This document shows positions 1 through 6,681 of a stretch of 31,455 nt of DNA, in pieces; position 1 is the first letter of the stretch, and each line of letters opens with the position of its first letter. The DNA is from Gemmataceae bacterium (lineage in GTDB: Bacteria; Planctomycetota; Planctomycetia; Gemmatales; Gemmataceae), in assembly GCA_020847555.1 (NCBI GenBank), contig JADLBT010000307.1, positions 1-31,455 of the forward strand. The letters run 5' to 3'. The position numbers and the translations under genes were made by a program. Under the pieces are notes generated by a model. That model did no database searches, was not told where the DNA came from, and was given only the letters and a program-made list of their open reading frames with translations.

Positions 1-1210
1 CAGGGGCCGGCGCCGGACCCAGATCCTTCAGATCGCCACCAGGCACGGGAGCCGGGCCGCCGGGCACGGGCGGCATCGCGCCACCGGGCGTGGGGGCCGG
101 CGTGCCTGGGAGTGGAGCAAGGCCCGGCTTGGCACCCGCGCCGGCCGGCAACGGCGCAACGGGCAGCGGTTCAGGGGCAGGCTTCCCGTTCGGGGAGCCG
201 CCGACCGGGGCAGAACCGCCGAAGCCATTAGCAGCGGGCGGCCGGACCGGAGCGCCGGGCGCCGGATTGCCGGACACGGGCATCAGGCCGCCAGGTAACG
301 GGGCGGGTGCCGGCTTGCTGTCAGGACCGCTCGGTGCTGGTGCCCCAGGCAATGGGGCGGGAGTGCCGGGCACGGGTTTGAGTTCCGCGGAAAGAGGCGC
401 CGGGGCGACCGGCAGCGGACCGGGTGCCGGTCCATTCCCTGGCCCGGACACCGGTTTCGGCCCCCCGGGTACTGGCGCGGGCGCCAGAGGAAGGGGCGCG
501 CCCGGCACGGGCTTGCCGCCGGTCGGATCCGCCGACGCAGCTATCGGCTTGCCGGCGCCACCGGGAGGTACGGGTACGGGCGCGCCGCCCGGGGCGGGTT
601 TGATCTCGGTAATTCCCGGAACCGGGGCCGCACCCGATGCAGGCTTGACATCGACGATACCAGGGGAAGGCGCACCTCCCGGCGTCGGCAGCGGCATGCC
701 TCCAGCCGGCTTAACGGGCTCCTTTGCACCCGGCGTCGGGATGGGTGCCGGCACGCCGGGCGCAGGCGCCGGCGCCGGACCGCCGTCTGGTTTGTTCTGG
801 ACCATCTGCGTCCCTGGAGGCGCCCCCGGGATGGGGATGTTGGCGAACGGGTCGCCCTGCGCCTCCGGGGCCGGGCCGGCGCCGACCTTCGGGCTCGCCG
901 GCGGTTCCGCGATCCGTAGGTTCCCCGCGCGCTCGCTGCCGCCCCCGTTCTCCAGGGGGCTCATCTCACTGTGGCCGGCCTGGACGACCTTCGGGAATGG
1001 CCCCGGCGGCTGGGAAGGGTCGGACCCCTGGGCGGCCAGCGGGGCAGGCTGCTGGCCGGACAGCTTTTCCGCCGACCTCGGCGGTATCTGCGCCACGGCG
1101 GCCAGCGCCGCTTCCTCCTGCGTCTTCTGCATCCTGGCAACGACGACCGCCGTCGTGAGGGCCACGAACGAACTGGCCACCACCAGGCCGAGCTTGGTTT
1201 CGCGCGTCAT
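1..1210 (-). CDS. Pro/Gly/Ala-rich single-pass membrane protein downstream of rsmH (3' end outside window)
   Basis: An open minus-strand frame runs from an ATG at 1210 to the window edge without a stop, at least 403 codons. A strong Shine-Dalgarno (GAGAGGAG) lies just upstream. The N-terminus MTRETK is followed by one hydrophobic helix (about residues 7-25, LGLVVASSFVALTTAVVVA). A short charged stretch and then about 300 residues of Pro/Gly/Ala low-complexity sequence follow, with recurring units such as KPVPGAPAPLPG and GGAPVPVPPGG. The predicted topology is a short cytoplasmic tail with a long extracytoplasmic, probably disordered, arm. It lies directly after rsmH on the same strand, the ftsL position of a dcw cluster, but the body does not look like FtsL. 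Planctomycete proteins with this kind of N-terminus can end in a LysM peptidoglycan-binding domain; that part, if present, lies outside the window. The open frame on the opposite strand (90-1256) is a composition shadow. Confidence 0.8.
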   Translation of the reverse strand, partial: MTRETKLGLVVASSFVALTTAVVVARMQKTQEEAALAAVAQIPPRSAEKLSGQQPAPLAAQGSDPSQPPGPFPKVVQAGHSEMSPLENGGGSERAGNLRIAEPPASPKVGAGPAPEAQGDPFANIPIPGAPPGTQMVQNKPDGGPAPAPAPGVPAPIPTPGAKEPVKPAGGMPLPTPGGAPSPGIVDVKPASGAAPVPGITEIKPAPGGAPVPVPPGGAGKPIAASADPTGGKPVPGAPLPLAPAPVPGGPKPVSGPGNGPAPGPLPVAPAPLSAELKPVPGTPAPLPGAPAPSGPDSKPAPAPLPGGLMPVSGNPAPGAPVRPPAANGFGGSAPVGGSPNGKPAPEPLPVAPLPAGAGAKPGLAPLPGTPAPTPGGAMPPVPGGPAPVPGGDLKDLGPAPAP

Positions 1211-1243
1211 CTCGGCTCCTCTCTTCCGGGGGTTGATATCCCT

Positions 1244-1318
1244 GGGCCGCAGATGAACGCGGACAACGCGCCTGGGCTGGCGGATTAATCCGTGTTCATC
1301 TGCGTTCATCTGCGGCCC
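1244..1318. repeat. Inverted repeat built on a GCAGATGAACGC motif
   Basis: A 17-nt arm at 1244-1260 (GGGCCGCAGATGAACGC) is exactly repeated in inverse orientation at 1302-1318. A further partial copy, GTGTTCATC, lies at 1292-1300. The right arm overlaps the last codons and stop of rsmH (stop 1296-1298) and the left arm sits between rsmH and the next gene, so the transcript could fold into a hairpin at the gene junction. The motif resembles the tandem 'CAGATGAACACNGAT' intergenic repeats that I recall from many bacterial genomes; that resemblance is from memory, not a search. Confidence 0.7.
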
Positions 1319-2231
1319 CCACTTCCTTGCGTATAGCGGCCCGCAGCTTGGCGCTGCGCGCCCGCGGGTTGGCCTGCACTTCGTCCTCGCTCGCCTGGAC
1401 TGGTTTGCGCGTCAGTTCCTGCCAGACCGCGCGGTTACGGAAGGTCTGCTTGACGCGCCGGTCCTCCAGCGAATGGAAACTGATCAGGGCCACGCGCCCG
1501 CCCGGCCGCACGCAGCGCGGCAGGGCTTCCAGCAAGCGGTCGAGTGCTCCCAGCTCGTCGTTGACCGCGATGCGCAGTGCCTGGAACGTGCGCGTCGCCG
1601 GGTCGATGCGGTGCCGCCCCTTCGAGCGCGGGACGCACCGCCGCACCAGCTCGGCCAGTTGCTCCGTCGTCTCCAGCGGCGCCTGCTGGCGCGCCTCGAC
1701 GATGCGCCGGGCGATCCGCCGACTGAACCGCTCCTCGCCGTACTCGTAGATAAGGTTGGCGAGGTCACGCTCGCTCAGGCGGTTCAGCAGGTCGGCGGCC
1801 GTCTCCCCCTCGGCGGGGTCGAGGCGCATGTCGAGTGGCCCGGATTGCTGGAAACTGAGGCCGCGCTCGACCGCTTCCATCTGATCGGAAGCAAAGCCCA
1901 GGTCCGCCAGCACGCCATCCACCGCCTCAAGTTGCAATTTCCGCAGAACCTCCGGCAGGAAGGCGAAGTTGCGCTGGAGCAGGGTAACGGGCAGACCTTC
2001 CAGGCGGGGCCGGGCGAGGGCGAGCATGGCCGCGTCCTGGTCCAGGCCAATCAACCGCCCCGTAGCTCCGAGGCGTTCGGCGATGAGGCAAGCGTGTCCG
2101 CCGGCGCCGACCGTGGCGTCCACGAAAACCTGACCGGGCTGGGGGCTCAGCAGGGCAAGCACCTCCGCGGACAGCACGGACACATGCCGCGGCACGGGCG
2201 CCGGGGGTGGCACTTCAGTCATGGAAGCCAT
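1296..2231 (-). CDS. rsmH: 16S rRNA (cytosine(1402)-N(4))-methyltransferase RsmH (MraW)
   Basis: RsmH uses SAM to methylate N4 of C1402 in the decoding centre of 16S rRNA. The 311-residue product is a normal family length. Motifs in order: HVSVLSAEVLALL (about 16-28), SAM-binding DATVGAGGHACLIAERL (38-54), LIGLDQD (60-66), GVLADLGFASDQME (106-119; the family norm is DLGVSSPQ), SFQQSGPLDMRLDP (126-139), YGEERFSRRIARRIVEAR (164-181) and ALISFHSLEDRRVKQTF (248-264). The C-terminus carries the usual basic PRARSAKLRAAIRK. The start at 2231 is the longest; a second ATG three codons in (2222) is possible and neither has a convincing ribosome site. No mraZ precedes it. It is probably cotranscribed with the membrane protein downstream. 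Confidence 0.97.
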   Translation of the reverse strand: MASMTEVPPPAPVPRHVSVLSAEVLALLSPQPGQVFVDATVGAGGHACLIAERLGATGRLIGLDQDAAMLALARPRLEGLPVTLLQRNFAFLPEVLRKLQLEAVDGVLADLGFASDQMEAVERGLSFQQSGPLDMRLDPAEGETAADLLNRLSERDLANLIYEYGEERFSRRIARRIVEARQQAPLETTEQLAELVRRCVPRSKGRHRIDPATRTFQALRIAVNDELGALDRLLEALPRCVRPGGRVALISFHSLEDRRVKQTFRNRAVWQELTRKPVQASEDEVQANPRARSAKLRAAIRKEVGAADERR

Positions 2232-2317
2232 ACCGGGTGCGCGAGGTCGATACGGAGGTGACGAGACGGTCTCCGGCTGCCGTCCGGGGCCGGGGAGATC
2301 GCCCGACCCGGGACATA

Positions 2318-2346
2318 CCTATAGCAGGCGCACGCTCTTTTGCCAA
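2318..2346 (-). promoter_or_regulatory. Sigma70-type promoter for rsmH
   Basis: Read on the minus strand, TTGGCA (2346-2341) and TATAGG (2323-2318) are separated by exactly 17 nt. The -35 matches the TTGACA consensus at 5 of 6 bases and the -10 matches TATAAT at 4 of 6. Transcription would begin near 2311, about 80 nt before the rsmH start. The surrounding patch is less GC-rich than its flanks. Confidence 0.55.
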
Positions 2347-2595
2347 GACTGGATGCGGCATACGAAAAAAGGGCAGAGAGGCCGCCGGCCACCTCACGGC
2401 AACCCCTCATTCTCGTCCGTGGCTTCTGAAGCGGCCGCTTCCCAACTATACCCGCCGGGTCGGCAGAGGCAAGCCGAAGAAGTGGGTCGAACAGCGCTGC
2501 GGTGGGCCAGCCCGTCCTTTTAAGACGGTTCGGCAGGAAAAACCAGCTGGGATGGTTCTCACCTGGAGCCTGAGGGGGTGGCTCTCGCCGAGGGT
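2347..2595. other. Non-coding stretch upstream of rsmH
   Basis: I see no convincing gene here. Open frames exist on both strands but have GC-driven composition, no recognisable motifs and no good ribosome sites. In particular no mraZ-like sequence, the usual neighbour of rsmH, is present. Confidence 0.5.
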
Positions 2596-2747
2596 CTGTG
2601 CGAGAACCTCTCCCCCCGCCCCCTCCCCTGCGAAGAGAGGGGGTGCCAGGGCGGGCAAGCGACTGCCTGTGATTTCAGGTACTTCTACCCACCTCTCCCC
2701 CTCCCCTGCAAGGGGAGGGGGTCGGGGGGGGAGCGATTCTCGCACAG
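2596..2747. repeat. Nested palindromic (MITE/REP-like) element
   Basis: Outer arms at 2596-2618 and 2723-2747 share an 11-nt perfect inverted match (CTGTGCGAGAA) followed by C-tract/G-tract complementarity. Inside lie two smaller C-rich/G-rich palindromes. The second is perfect: CCCCCTCCCC (2697-2706), loop TGCAA, GGGGAGGGGG (2712-2721). The first, at 2619-2643, is a degenerate copy with the same CCCCCTCCCCTGC core. No open frame of its own is seen, so it is non-autonomous if mobile. It abuts a gene remnant that has lost its 5' end (2755-3090). Confidence 0.75.
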
Positions 2748-2754
2748 GCGCTGA

Positions 2755-3090
2755 GGTCGAGCCCGCAAACCTCGACCCAATCTCATCGCTTGCTATATAT
2801 ATCCCGTCGAAGGAAAAGTTACCGTTGATGGAAAGTCTTTTCTGAATGGGATTGTCTCTCTTTATCCCGAGAGCGGGAACCAGGGAGGGTGGAGCGGCCT
2901 CATCAGCAGCGGGACGTACAGCCTTAATGCCGCAGCTGGGAAATACAAGGTGACCGTCACTCCGCCCGAGGGTTTTGCCACCCAGCGAATGTACAACAGC
3001 AGTTACACGAACCAGAAAAAAACCCCACTGGCCATCGAGGTGGTGGCAAGTCCTGCGGCCGGCGCATACGATTTAAAGCTGAAGCGATGA
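2755..3090 (+). pseudogene. 5'-truncated remnant of a transthyretin-like (carboxypeptidase-regulatory-like) lipoprotein gene
   Basis: The frame that ends at the TGA at 3088-3090 reads as a coherent protein tail: PVEGKVTVDGKSFLNG, then VSLYPESGN, SSGTYSLNAAAGKYKVTVTP, and a terminal AYDLKLKR. The pattern 'V-G-VTVDGKPL-G-V-F-P ... G-Y-AGKYKVTV' is typical of the small planctomycete lipoproteins with a transthyretin/CarboxypepD_reg-like fold. In frame there is a stop at 2752-2754 and no ATG or GTG before the conserved part; the first ATG is at 2989. There is also no signal peptide or lipobox. The upstream boundary coincides with the palindromic element ending at 2747, so the 5' end appears replaced. 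Its lower GC and natural codon pattern support past coding. A very unusual start codon is the alternative. Confidence 0.65.
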
Positions 3091-3141
3091 CTTGAGGCTG
3101 AAACCCTCATCGGCCGTATGTCCGTTCCGGGAGGACCACCA

Positions 3142-3813
3142 GTGAGCCGTCTGAGAATACTCCCAGGTCTGGTGGCGGCGGTCCTGCTCGTGGGGCCAGG
3201 TTGTGGGAAACAGGAGAGGCCGCTGGGCGAGGCCCGTCCGGTGCCGAAGAAGGTGGACGAGGGCGGTTGGCCGCTGTACGAGCAGCCGGAAGACGGGTTC
3301 GCCCTGGCCCTGCCACCGGGGTGGACCGCCCTCCGCCTCGACCCGCGGACGCTGGACCAGGTGCTGAAGCAGGGTTTGGACATCAACCCGGACTTGAAGG
3401 CGATGGAGCAGACGATCCGCCAGCAGGCTGCCGCCGGGGTGAAATTTATCGGCCTGGAGAAGGCGGGCGGCGGCCCCAACGTCAACGTCCTCAGGACGGC
3501 CCTGATAGGGAAAGTGCCCGTGGGTGCCGCGGCTGATAATTTCATAAAGCAGTACGAGACGATCCCGAACGTGGAGCGGCCGATCGCCCGCCGGCAGGTC
3601 AAGCTGCGCTCCGGCGAGGCCGAGAAACTGGACATCGTTATGCCGGTGAACATGCCCACTGGGGAGAAGAAGCGGCTCGCGATGACCTCTTACCTGGTGG
3701 TTCGGGGGCAAACGCTCTACGTCGTGACCTGCACAGCCGCGGTGGACGAGGCAGGGAAGTACCGACAGACGTTTGACCGCATTACCCAGAGTTTCCGCAT
3801 CTTCGAGGAGTGA
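3142..3813 (+). CDS. Lipoprotein with PsbP/LpqN-like (DUF1795-type) domain
   Basis: The 223-residue product begins at a GTG (3142) with a good Shine-Dalgarno (GGGAGG) about 8 nt upstream; an ATG at 3118 lacks one. The N-terminus MSRLRILPGLVAAVLLVGPGC is a lipoprotein-type signal ending at Cys21, although the lipobox (GPGC) is not ideal. The mature part opens with YEQPEDGFALALPPGWTAL, the 'dGfsl-lPpgW' signature of PsbP/DcrB/LpqN-like domains. It continues as alternating strands to the C-terminal KYRQTFDRITQSFRIFEE, also typical ('F--i--Sfr'). Members are envelope-anchored with no defined reaction. It lies 51 nt after the transthyretin-like remnant and converges with the substrate-binding protein gene. 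Family assignment is by motif reading only. Confidence 0.75.
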   Translation: MSRLRILPGLVAAVLLVGPGCGKQERPLGEARPVPKKVDEGGWPLYEQPEDGFALALPPGWTALRLDPRTLDQVLKQGLDINPDLKAMEQTIRQQAAAGVKFIGLEKAGGGPNVNVLRTALIGKVPVGAAADNFIKQYETIPNVERPIARRQVKLRSGEAEKLDIVMPVNMPTGEKKRLAMTSYLVVRGQTLYVVTCTAAVDEAGKYRQTFDRITQSFRIFEE

Positions 3814-3852
3814 GCCGGGGCCGCTGGGCCGCGGCTGGGGGCGCTGGCCTGG

Positions 3853-4983
3853 TCACTCTTCCGGCCCGTAGCGCCTGGCGACGTGGGCGCGCCCGTCCGC
3901 GAGGCGCACGACGAATGCCGCCCGCCTGAACGTACCGTCCGCGCCGACCGACAGCGGCCCGGCGAGTCCCGCAAAATCCTTGATCTGCGCCAGTTCCTCG
4001 CGCACGCGGTCCGGCGTCACGTTGTCCTTCGTGCGGCGGATGGCCTCGAACAGGAGGCGTGCCCCCTCGTAGGCGAGCGCCGCCTGCACGCCGGGCACCT
4101 CCCCGAACGCTTCACGATACTGTTTCACGAACTCCTCGATCCGGGAGCCCTTGCCTTCCGGCGTGAACGCGGTGGCGAGCCACACCCTCCCCGCCCCGGA
4201 CAATTCCTCCGCCTGCACCTCGCCATCCGTCCCGCCGAAGAGGAGCGACACCGGAGCGTCGGTCAACTCCTTGCGCAGGCGGCGGAGGTCGGCCGCCGGG
4301 CCGGCCAGCAGCACCGCGTCGGTCTTCTCGGCGCGGGCGCGGCCGGCCAACTCGGCGAGGTCGGCGTCCTTCGCGTACCGTACCACGCGCGGGCGCGGCC
4401 GCGCCTGACCGGCCTCTTGCTTGCCAGCGACAGCGGGAAACGCGCGGGCGAACGCCTCCGCCACCAGCGCGTGACCCTCGTGTTCCTCGTTCGCCAGGAC
4501 GAGGGGCCGGGTCGCCTTCAACTCCGTCGCGGCGAAGCGGGCGAGCAGGGTGCCGTGGCGCGCCGGGGACAGCCCAATGCAGAAGACCCCCTCGCCCGCG
4601 CTCCGCGGCCGAATGCCGCACGGCGAGACGACCGGGAGGCCGGCGGCGTCGAGGCGCTCGACCTCTTCCGGGGTGGTGCCGCCGAGCAGGGCCGTCACCC
4701 GGTTCACCCGGGCCAGGCGCACCGCCTCGGCCTCGAACGCCTCCAGCTTGCCGAGGGTGTCGGTGTGGATGACCTTGACCGGGCGCCCGGCGGCCTGGTC
4801 CGGGCTTTTGTTCGCCTCGACGACGGCCAGCCGAATCCCGCGCACCGCCGGCCCGCCGCCCTCGCGTTCCGGCTGGGCCGCGACGTGGCCGATGAGCACC
4901 GGCGCCGGCCCCCCCTGGCCGGCGCACCCGGCGAGGCAGGGCGCCACCCCGAAGAAGAGGACAATGCGGAGAATCCAACTCAT
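3853..4983 (-). CDS. ABC-type branched-chain amino acid-like substrate-binding lipoprotein (Peripla_BP_6)
   Basis: The 376-residue product starts MSWILRIVLFFGVAPCLAGC, a lipoprotein signal with a good lipobox (LAGC, Cys20), and has GGGAGG 6 nt before the ATG. The mature protein has the type-I periplasmic-binding fold pattern of LivJ/amide-binding proteins: VLIGHVAAQ (about 29-37), AVRGIRLAVVEANKS (46-60), VTALLGGTTPEEVERL (95-110), GLPVVSPCG (114-122), DAVLLAGPAADLRRL in the second lobe, and FVKQYREAFGEVPGVQAALAYEGARLLFEAI near the C-terminus. No permease or ATPase gene is adjacent, so it is an orphan here and may act as a sensor or use a distant transporter. A TACAAT hexamer at 5081-5076 could be a -10, but no -35 is evident. 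Confidence 0.88.
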   Translation of the reverse strand: MSWILRIVLFFGVAPCLAGCAGQGGPAPVLIGHVAAQPEREGGGPAVRGIRLAVVEANKSPDQAAGRPVKVIHTDTLGKLEAFEAEAVRLARVNRVTALLGGTTPEEVERLDAAGLPVVSPCGIRPRSAGEGVFCIGLSPARHGTLLARFAATELKATRPLVLANEEHEGHALVAEAFARAFPAVAGKQEAGQARPRPRVVRYAKDADLAELAGRARAEKTDAVLLAGPAADLRRLRKELTDAPVSLLFGGTDGEVQAEELSGAGRVWLATAFTPEGKGSRIEEFVKQYREAFGEVPGVQAALAYEGARLLFEAIRRTKDNVTPDRVREELAQIKDFAGLAGPLSVGADGTFRRAAFVVRLADGRAHVARRYGPEE

Positions 4984-5112
4984 GAATGCCTCCCTCGTTC
5001 CTTGACAGGATCCGGACCCGCCGGTACTGTGACCGGACCTGGGACAGGGTGAACCGTGACGCGGGGGGCACTGTCATTGTACACATTCGCCCGTCTCGCA
5101 GCGTCAGCGCGG

Positions 5113-5135
5113 ATCAGCGCTTCTCCCGCGCTGAT
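5113..5135. promoter_or_regulatory. Dyad in the divergent region before the ECF sigma gene
   Basis: ATCAGCGC (5113-5120) and GCGCTGAT (5128-5135) form a perfect 8-bp inverted repeat with a 7-nt spacer. It lies in the 267-nt divergent region between the substrate-binding protein and sigma-factor genes, where an operator would be expected. No other evidence supports a role. Confidence 0.3.
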
Positions 5136-5250
5136 GCTGTGGACTCGGACAGGAGCTTGGTCCGCTAGCTCTTGCCTGCAGCCGTGTTACCGTGGGGGGG
5201 CGGGCGGCGTCAAAAGAAGCAAAGCAACCACACAGACGGGACCGGCGAGC

Positions 5251-5820
5251 ATGTCCTCGGGGGAAGCCGACCAGCTCTTGCGCCGGTGCCAGCAGGGCGA
5301 CGAATCGGCCCTGGATGAGCTGGTGCGGCTTTACCAGGATCGCATCTTCCAGCTGGCCGTGCGAGCCCTCGGGGACGCCACCCTGGCCCAGGAGGTGACC
5401 GCCGACGCTCTTCTCAAGGTCTGGACGAAGGCCGGCCAGTGGCGCGGCGACGCCAGTGCCGCCACCTGGATCTATCAGGTGGCGGTCCGCACCATCCTCG
5501 ACGCGCGCCGCAGCCGTGCCCGCTGGTGGCGGCGCTGGTCGGGGGCGCCGGCCGATACCGTCGCCGACGCCCGGCCTGACCCGGCCGCGCAGCTGGCCCA
5601 CAGCGAGCAGCAGCAGCAGCAGCAGCGCCAGCTCCACGAGGCGCTCGCCCAGTTATCCGAGGAAGACCGCGTGCTCGTTCACCTGTACTATTTCGAGGAT
5701 CGCAGCCTGCCGGAGATCGAGGCGATCCTGGGCGTCGGCCGCGCCACCCTCAAGACCCGCCTCGCCCGCACCCGGCAGCGCCTGCGCGCCCGGCTGGAGG
5801 AACCCGATGAGTCCTGGTGA
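5251..5820 (+). CDS. ECF-family RNA polymerase sigma factor
   Basis: The 189-residue product has both ECF domains. Sigma2 spans about residues 25-88 (LYQDRIFQLAVRALGD, EVTADALLKVWTKAGQWRG, ATWIYQVAVRTILDARR). Sigma4 spans about 131-183 (LSEEDRVLVHLYYFEDRS, then LPEIEAILGVGRATLKTRLA, the helix-turn-helix). The start at 5251 is chosen because the family begins just before the first sigma2 helix; the open frame upstream to 5056 is compositionally unlike protein. The linker contains six consecutive CAG codons (Q120-Q125). The stop overlaps the anti-sigma gene by 14 nt, indicating translational coupling. It should direct polymerase to its own operon and other envelope-stress promoters; the signal is unknown. 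Confidence 0.93.
   Translation: MSSGEADQLLRRCQQGDESALDELVRLYQDRIFQLAVRALGDATLAQEVTADALLKVWTKAGQWRGDASAATWIYQVAVRTILDARRSRARWWRRWSGAPADTVADARPDPAAQLAHSEQQQQQQRQLHEALAQLSEEDRVLVHLYYFEDRSLPEIEAILGVGRATLKTRLARTRQRLRARLEEPDESW
5608..5625 (+). repeat. (CAG)6 triplet run inside the sigma-factor gene
   Basis: Six uninterrupted CAG codons, followed by CGC CAG, encode a glutamine run in the sigma2-sigma4 linker. Triplet slippage would change linker length without shifting the frame. Confidence 0.8.
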
Positions 5821-6295
5821 ACCCGCCTTCGCGTGCGCCTGGGCGCTGGAAACGATCCTCGAAGGCCACGACCGCCCGCCCGACGCCGAATCGGCCCGGC
5901 GCCTGCGCGACCACCTGGAGCGCTGCCCGGACTGCCGTAAGATCGAGGCGTGCGAGCGCCGGCTCACCCGGGTGCTGGCCGGCATCCCCCTACCGCCAAC
6001 CCCTGCCGACTTTCATCACCGCGTCCGGGCTCTCGTGCGGCGCCAGCGCCTGCGACGCCGCCTGGCCGCCGGCGCGGCCCTGGTCGTGGCTGCGGTCCTG
6101 GTCGCGTTCCTGTCCCTCGGCGCCACGCCCCGGCCGGCGGGCCGCCCGGGTTCCCAGTCCCCCGTGGTCGGCGTGGCGAGCCCGGAGGTAGAGCGGTTCC
6201 TCGCCGCGGCGCCGCCGGTCGAGGCGCTGGAAGTGCTGGACCGGCAGCAGCAGGCTTACCTGACCGTCCTGGAGGAACTGGAGGCCGGACAATGA
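5807..6295 (+). CDS. Transmembrane anti-sigma factor with ZAS-type zinc motif
   Basis: The 162-residue product starts at the ATG at 5807, inside the end of the sigma gene. Residues 36-43 read HLERCPDC, the HX3CX2C signature of zinc-binding anti-sigma domains (H36, C40, C43), within the helical N-terminal domain that would clamp the sigma factor. A single membrane helix follows at about 86-106 (LAAGAALVVAAVLVAFLSLGA), preceded by a very basic stretch (RRQRLRRR) that fixes it with the N-terminus inside. The remaining ~55 residues are extracytoplasmic and end in a helix rich in Gln, Leu and Glu. The stop overlaps the next gene's ATG (ATGA). Position and topology make it the cognate regulator of the sigma factor. 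Confidence 0.88.
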   Translation: MSPGEPAFACAWALETILEGHDRPPDAESARRLRDHLERCPDCRKIEACERRLTRVLAGIPLPPTPADFHHRVRALVRRQRLRRRLAAGAALVVAAVLVAFLSLGATPRPAGRPGSQSPVVGVASPEVERFLAAAPPVEALEVLDRQQQAYLTVLEELEAGQ

Positions 6296-6663
6296 CCGCC
6301 TGTCTGCTCTCGGCTGCGCTCCTGGCCCTCGCCCAGGCCGACAAGGCGCTGCCCCCCCTGACCGATGCCCAGCACGAGCAGCTGCAGGAACTCGTGCGCA
6401 CGACCCAGAAGCAGGCCGCTGACCTCAGGGCCGAGCTGGAGAAGCGGCAGCGCGAGCTGGCCCGGCGCTATGCCGCGTTCGACCTGGACGGGCCGGCGGT
6501 CGAGAAGACCCAGGCGGACGTGGTGGATCTTCAGCGTCGTCTGCTCGCCAACTATCATCGTCTGCAGGTCGAGCTGCGCCGGATTGTCGGCCGCGCTCGC
6601 TTCGCCACCCTGCGACAGCGTCTGGACCGCATCCTCGGCGTGCCCCCATCCCGGGAGAAGTGA
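6292..6663 (+). CDS. Small exported helical protein, Spy/ZraP/CnrX-like (LTxxQ type)
   Basis: The 123-residue product begins at an ATG overlapping the anti-sigma stop by 4 nt. A short hydrophobic leader (MTACLLSAALLALAQA) is followed by LTDAQHEQLQELVRTTQKQA and a long, charged helical hairpin: LRAELEKRQRELARRYAAFD, then DVVDLQRRLLANYHRLQVEL and a final helix containing RFATLRQRLDRILG. Length, the LTxxQ-like start and the helical hairpin match the Spy/CpxP/ZraP and 'periplasmic heavy-metal sensor' proteins. In CnrYXH such a protein (CnrX) passes a metal signal to the anti-sigma factor. The second motif 'LTPEQ' is degenerate here (RFATLRQ) and no His/Cys metal cluster is obvious, so metal sensing is only one possibility; a chaperone-like envelope sensor is another. 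Confidence 0.65.
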   Translation: MTACLLSAALLALAQADKALPPLTDAQHEQLQELVRTTQKQAADLRAELEKRQRELARRYAAFDLDGPAVEKTQADVVDLQRRLLANYHRLQVELRRIVGRARFATLRQRLDRILGVPPSREK

Positions 6664-6681
6664 TTCGTGAGGAGGTTACCC

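Noticed and set aside
90..1256. 388-residue Gly/Pro/Ala-rich plus-strand open frame
   Set aside because: It is the mirror of the minus-strand membrane protein at 1-1210, which has a proper ribosome site, a clean transmembrane helix and position after rsmH. The plus frame has none of these.
2207..2845. 212-codon plus-strand frame across the rsmH upstream region
   Set aside because: It crosses the palindromic repeat and the transthyretin-like remnant in the wrong frame, begins inside rsmH antisense and has no recognisable domain.
5056..5250. N-terminal extension of the ECF sigma factor
   Set aside because: These 65 codons have no sigma-like sequence, and the ATG at 5251 gives the normal length of the family.
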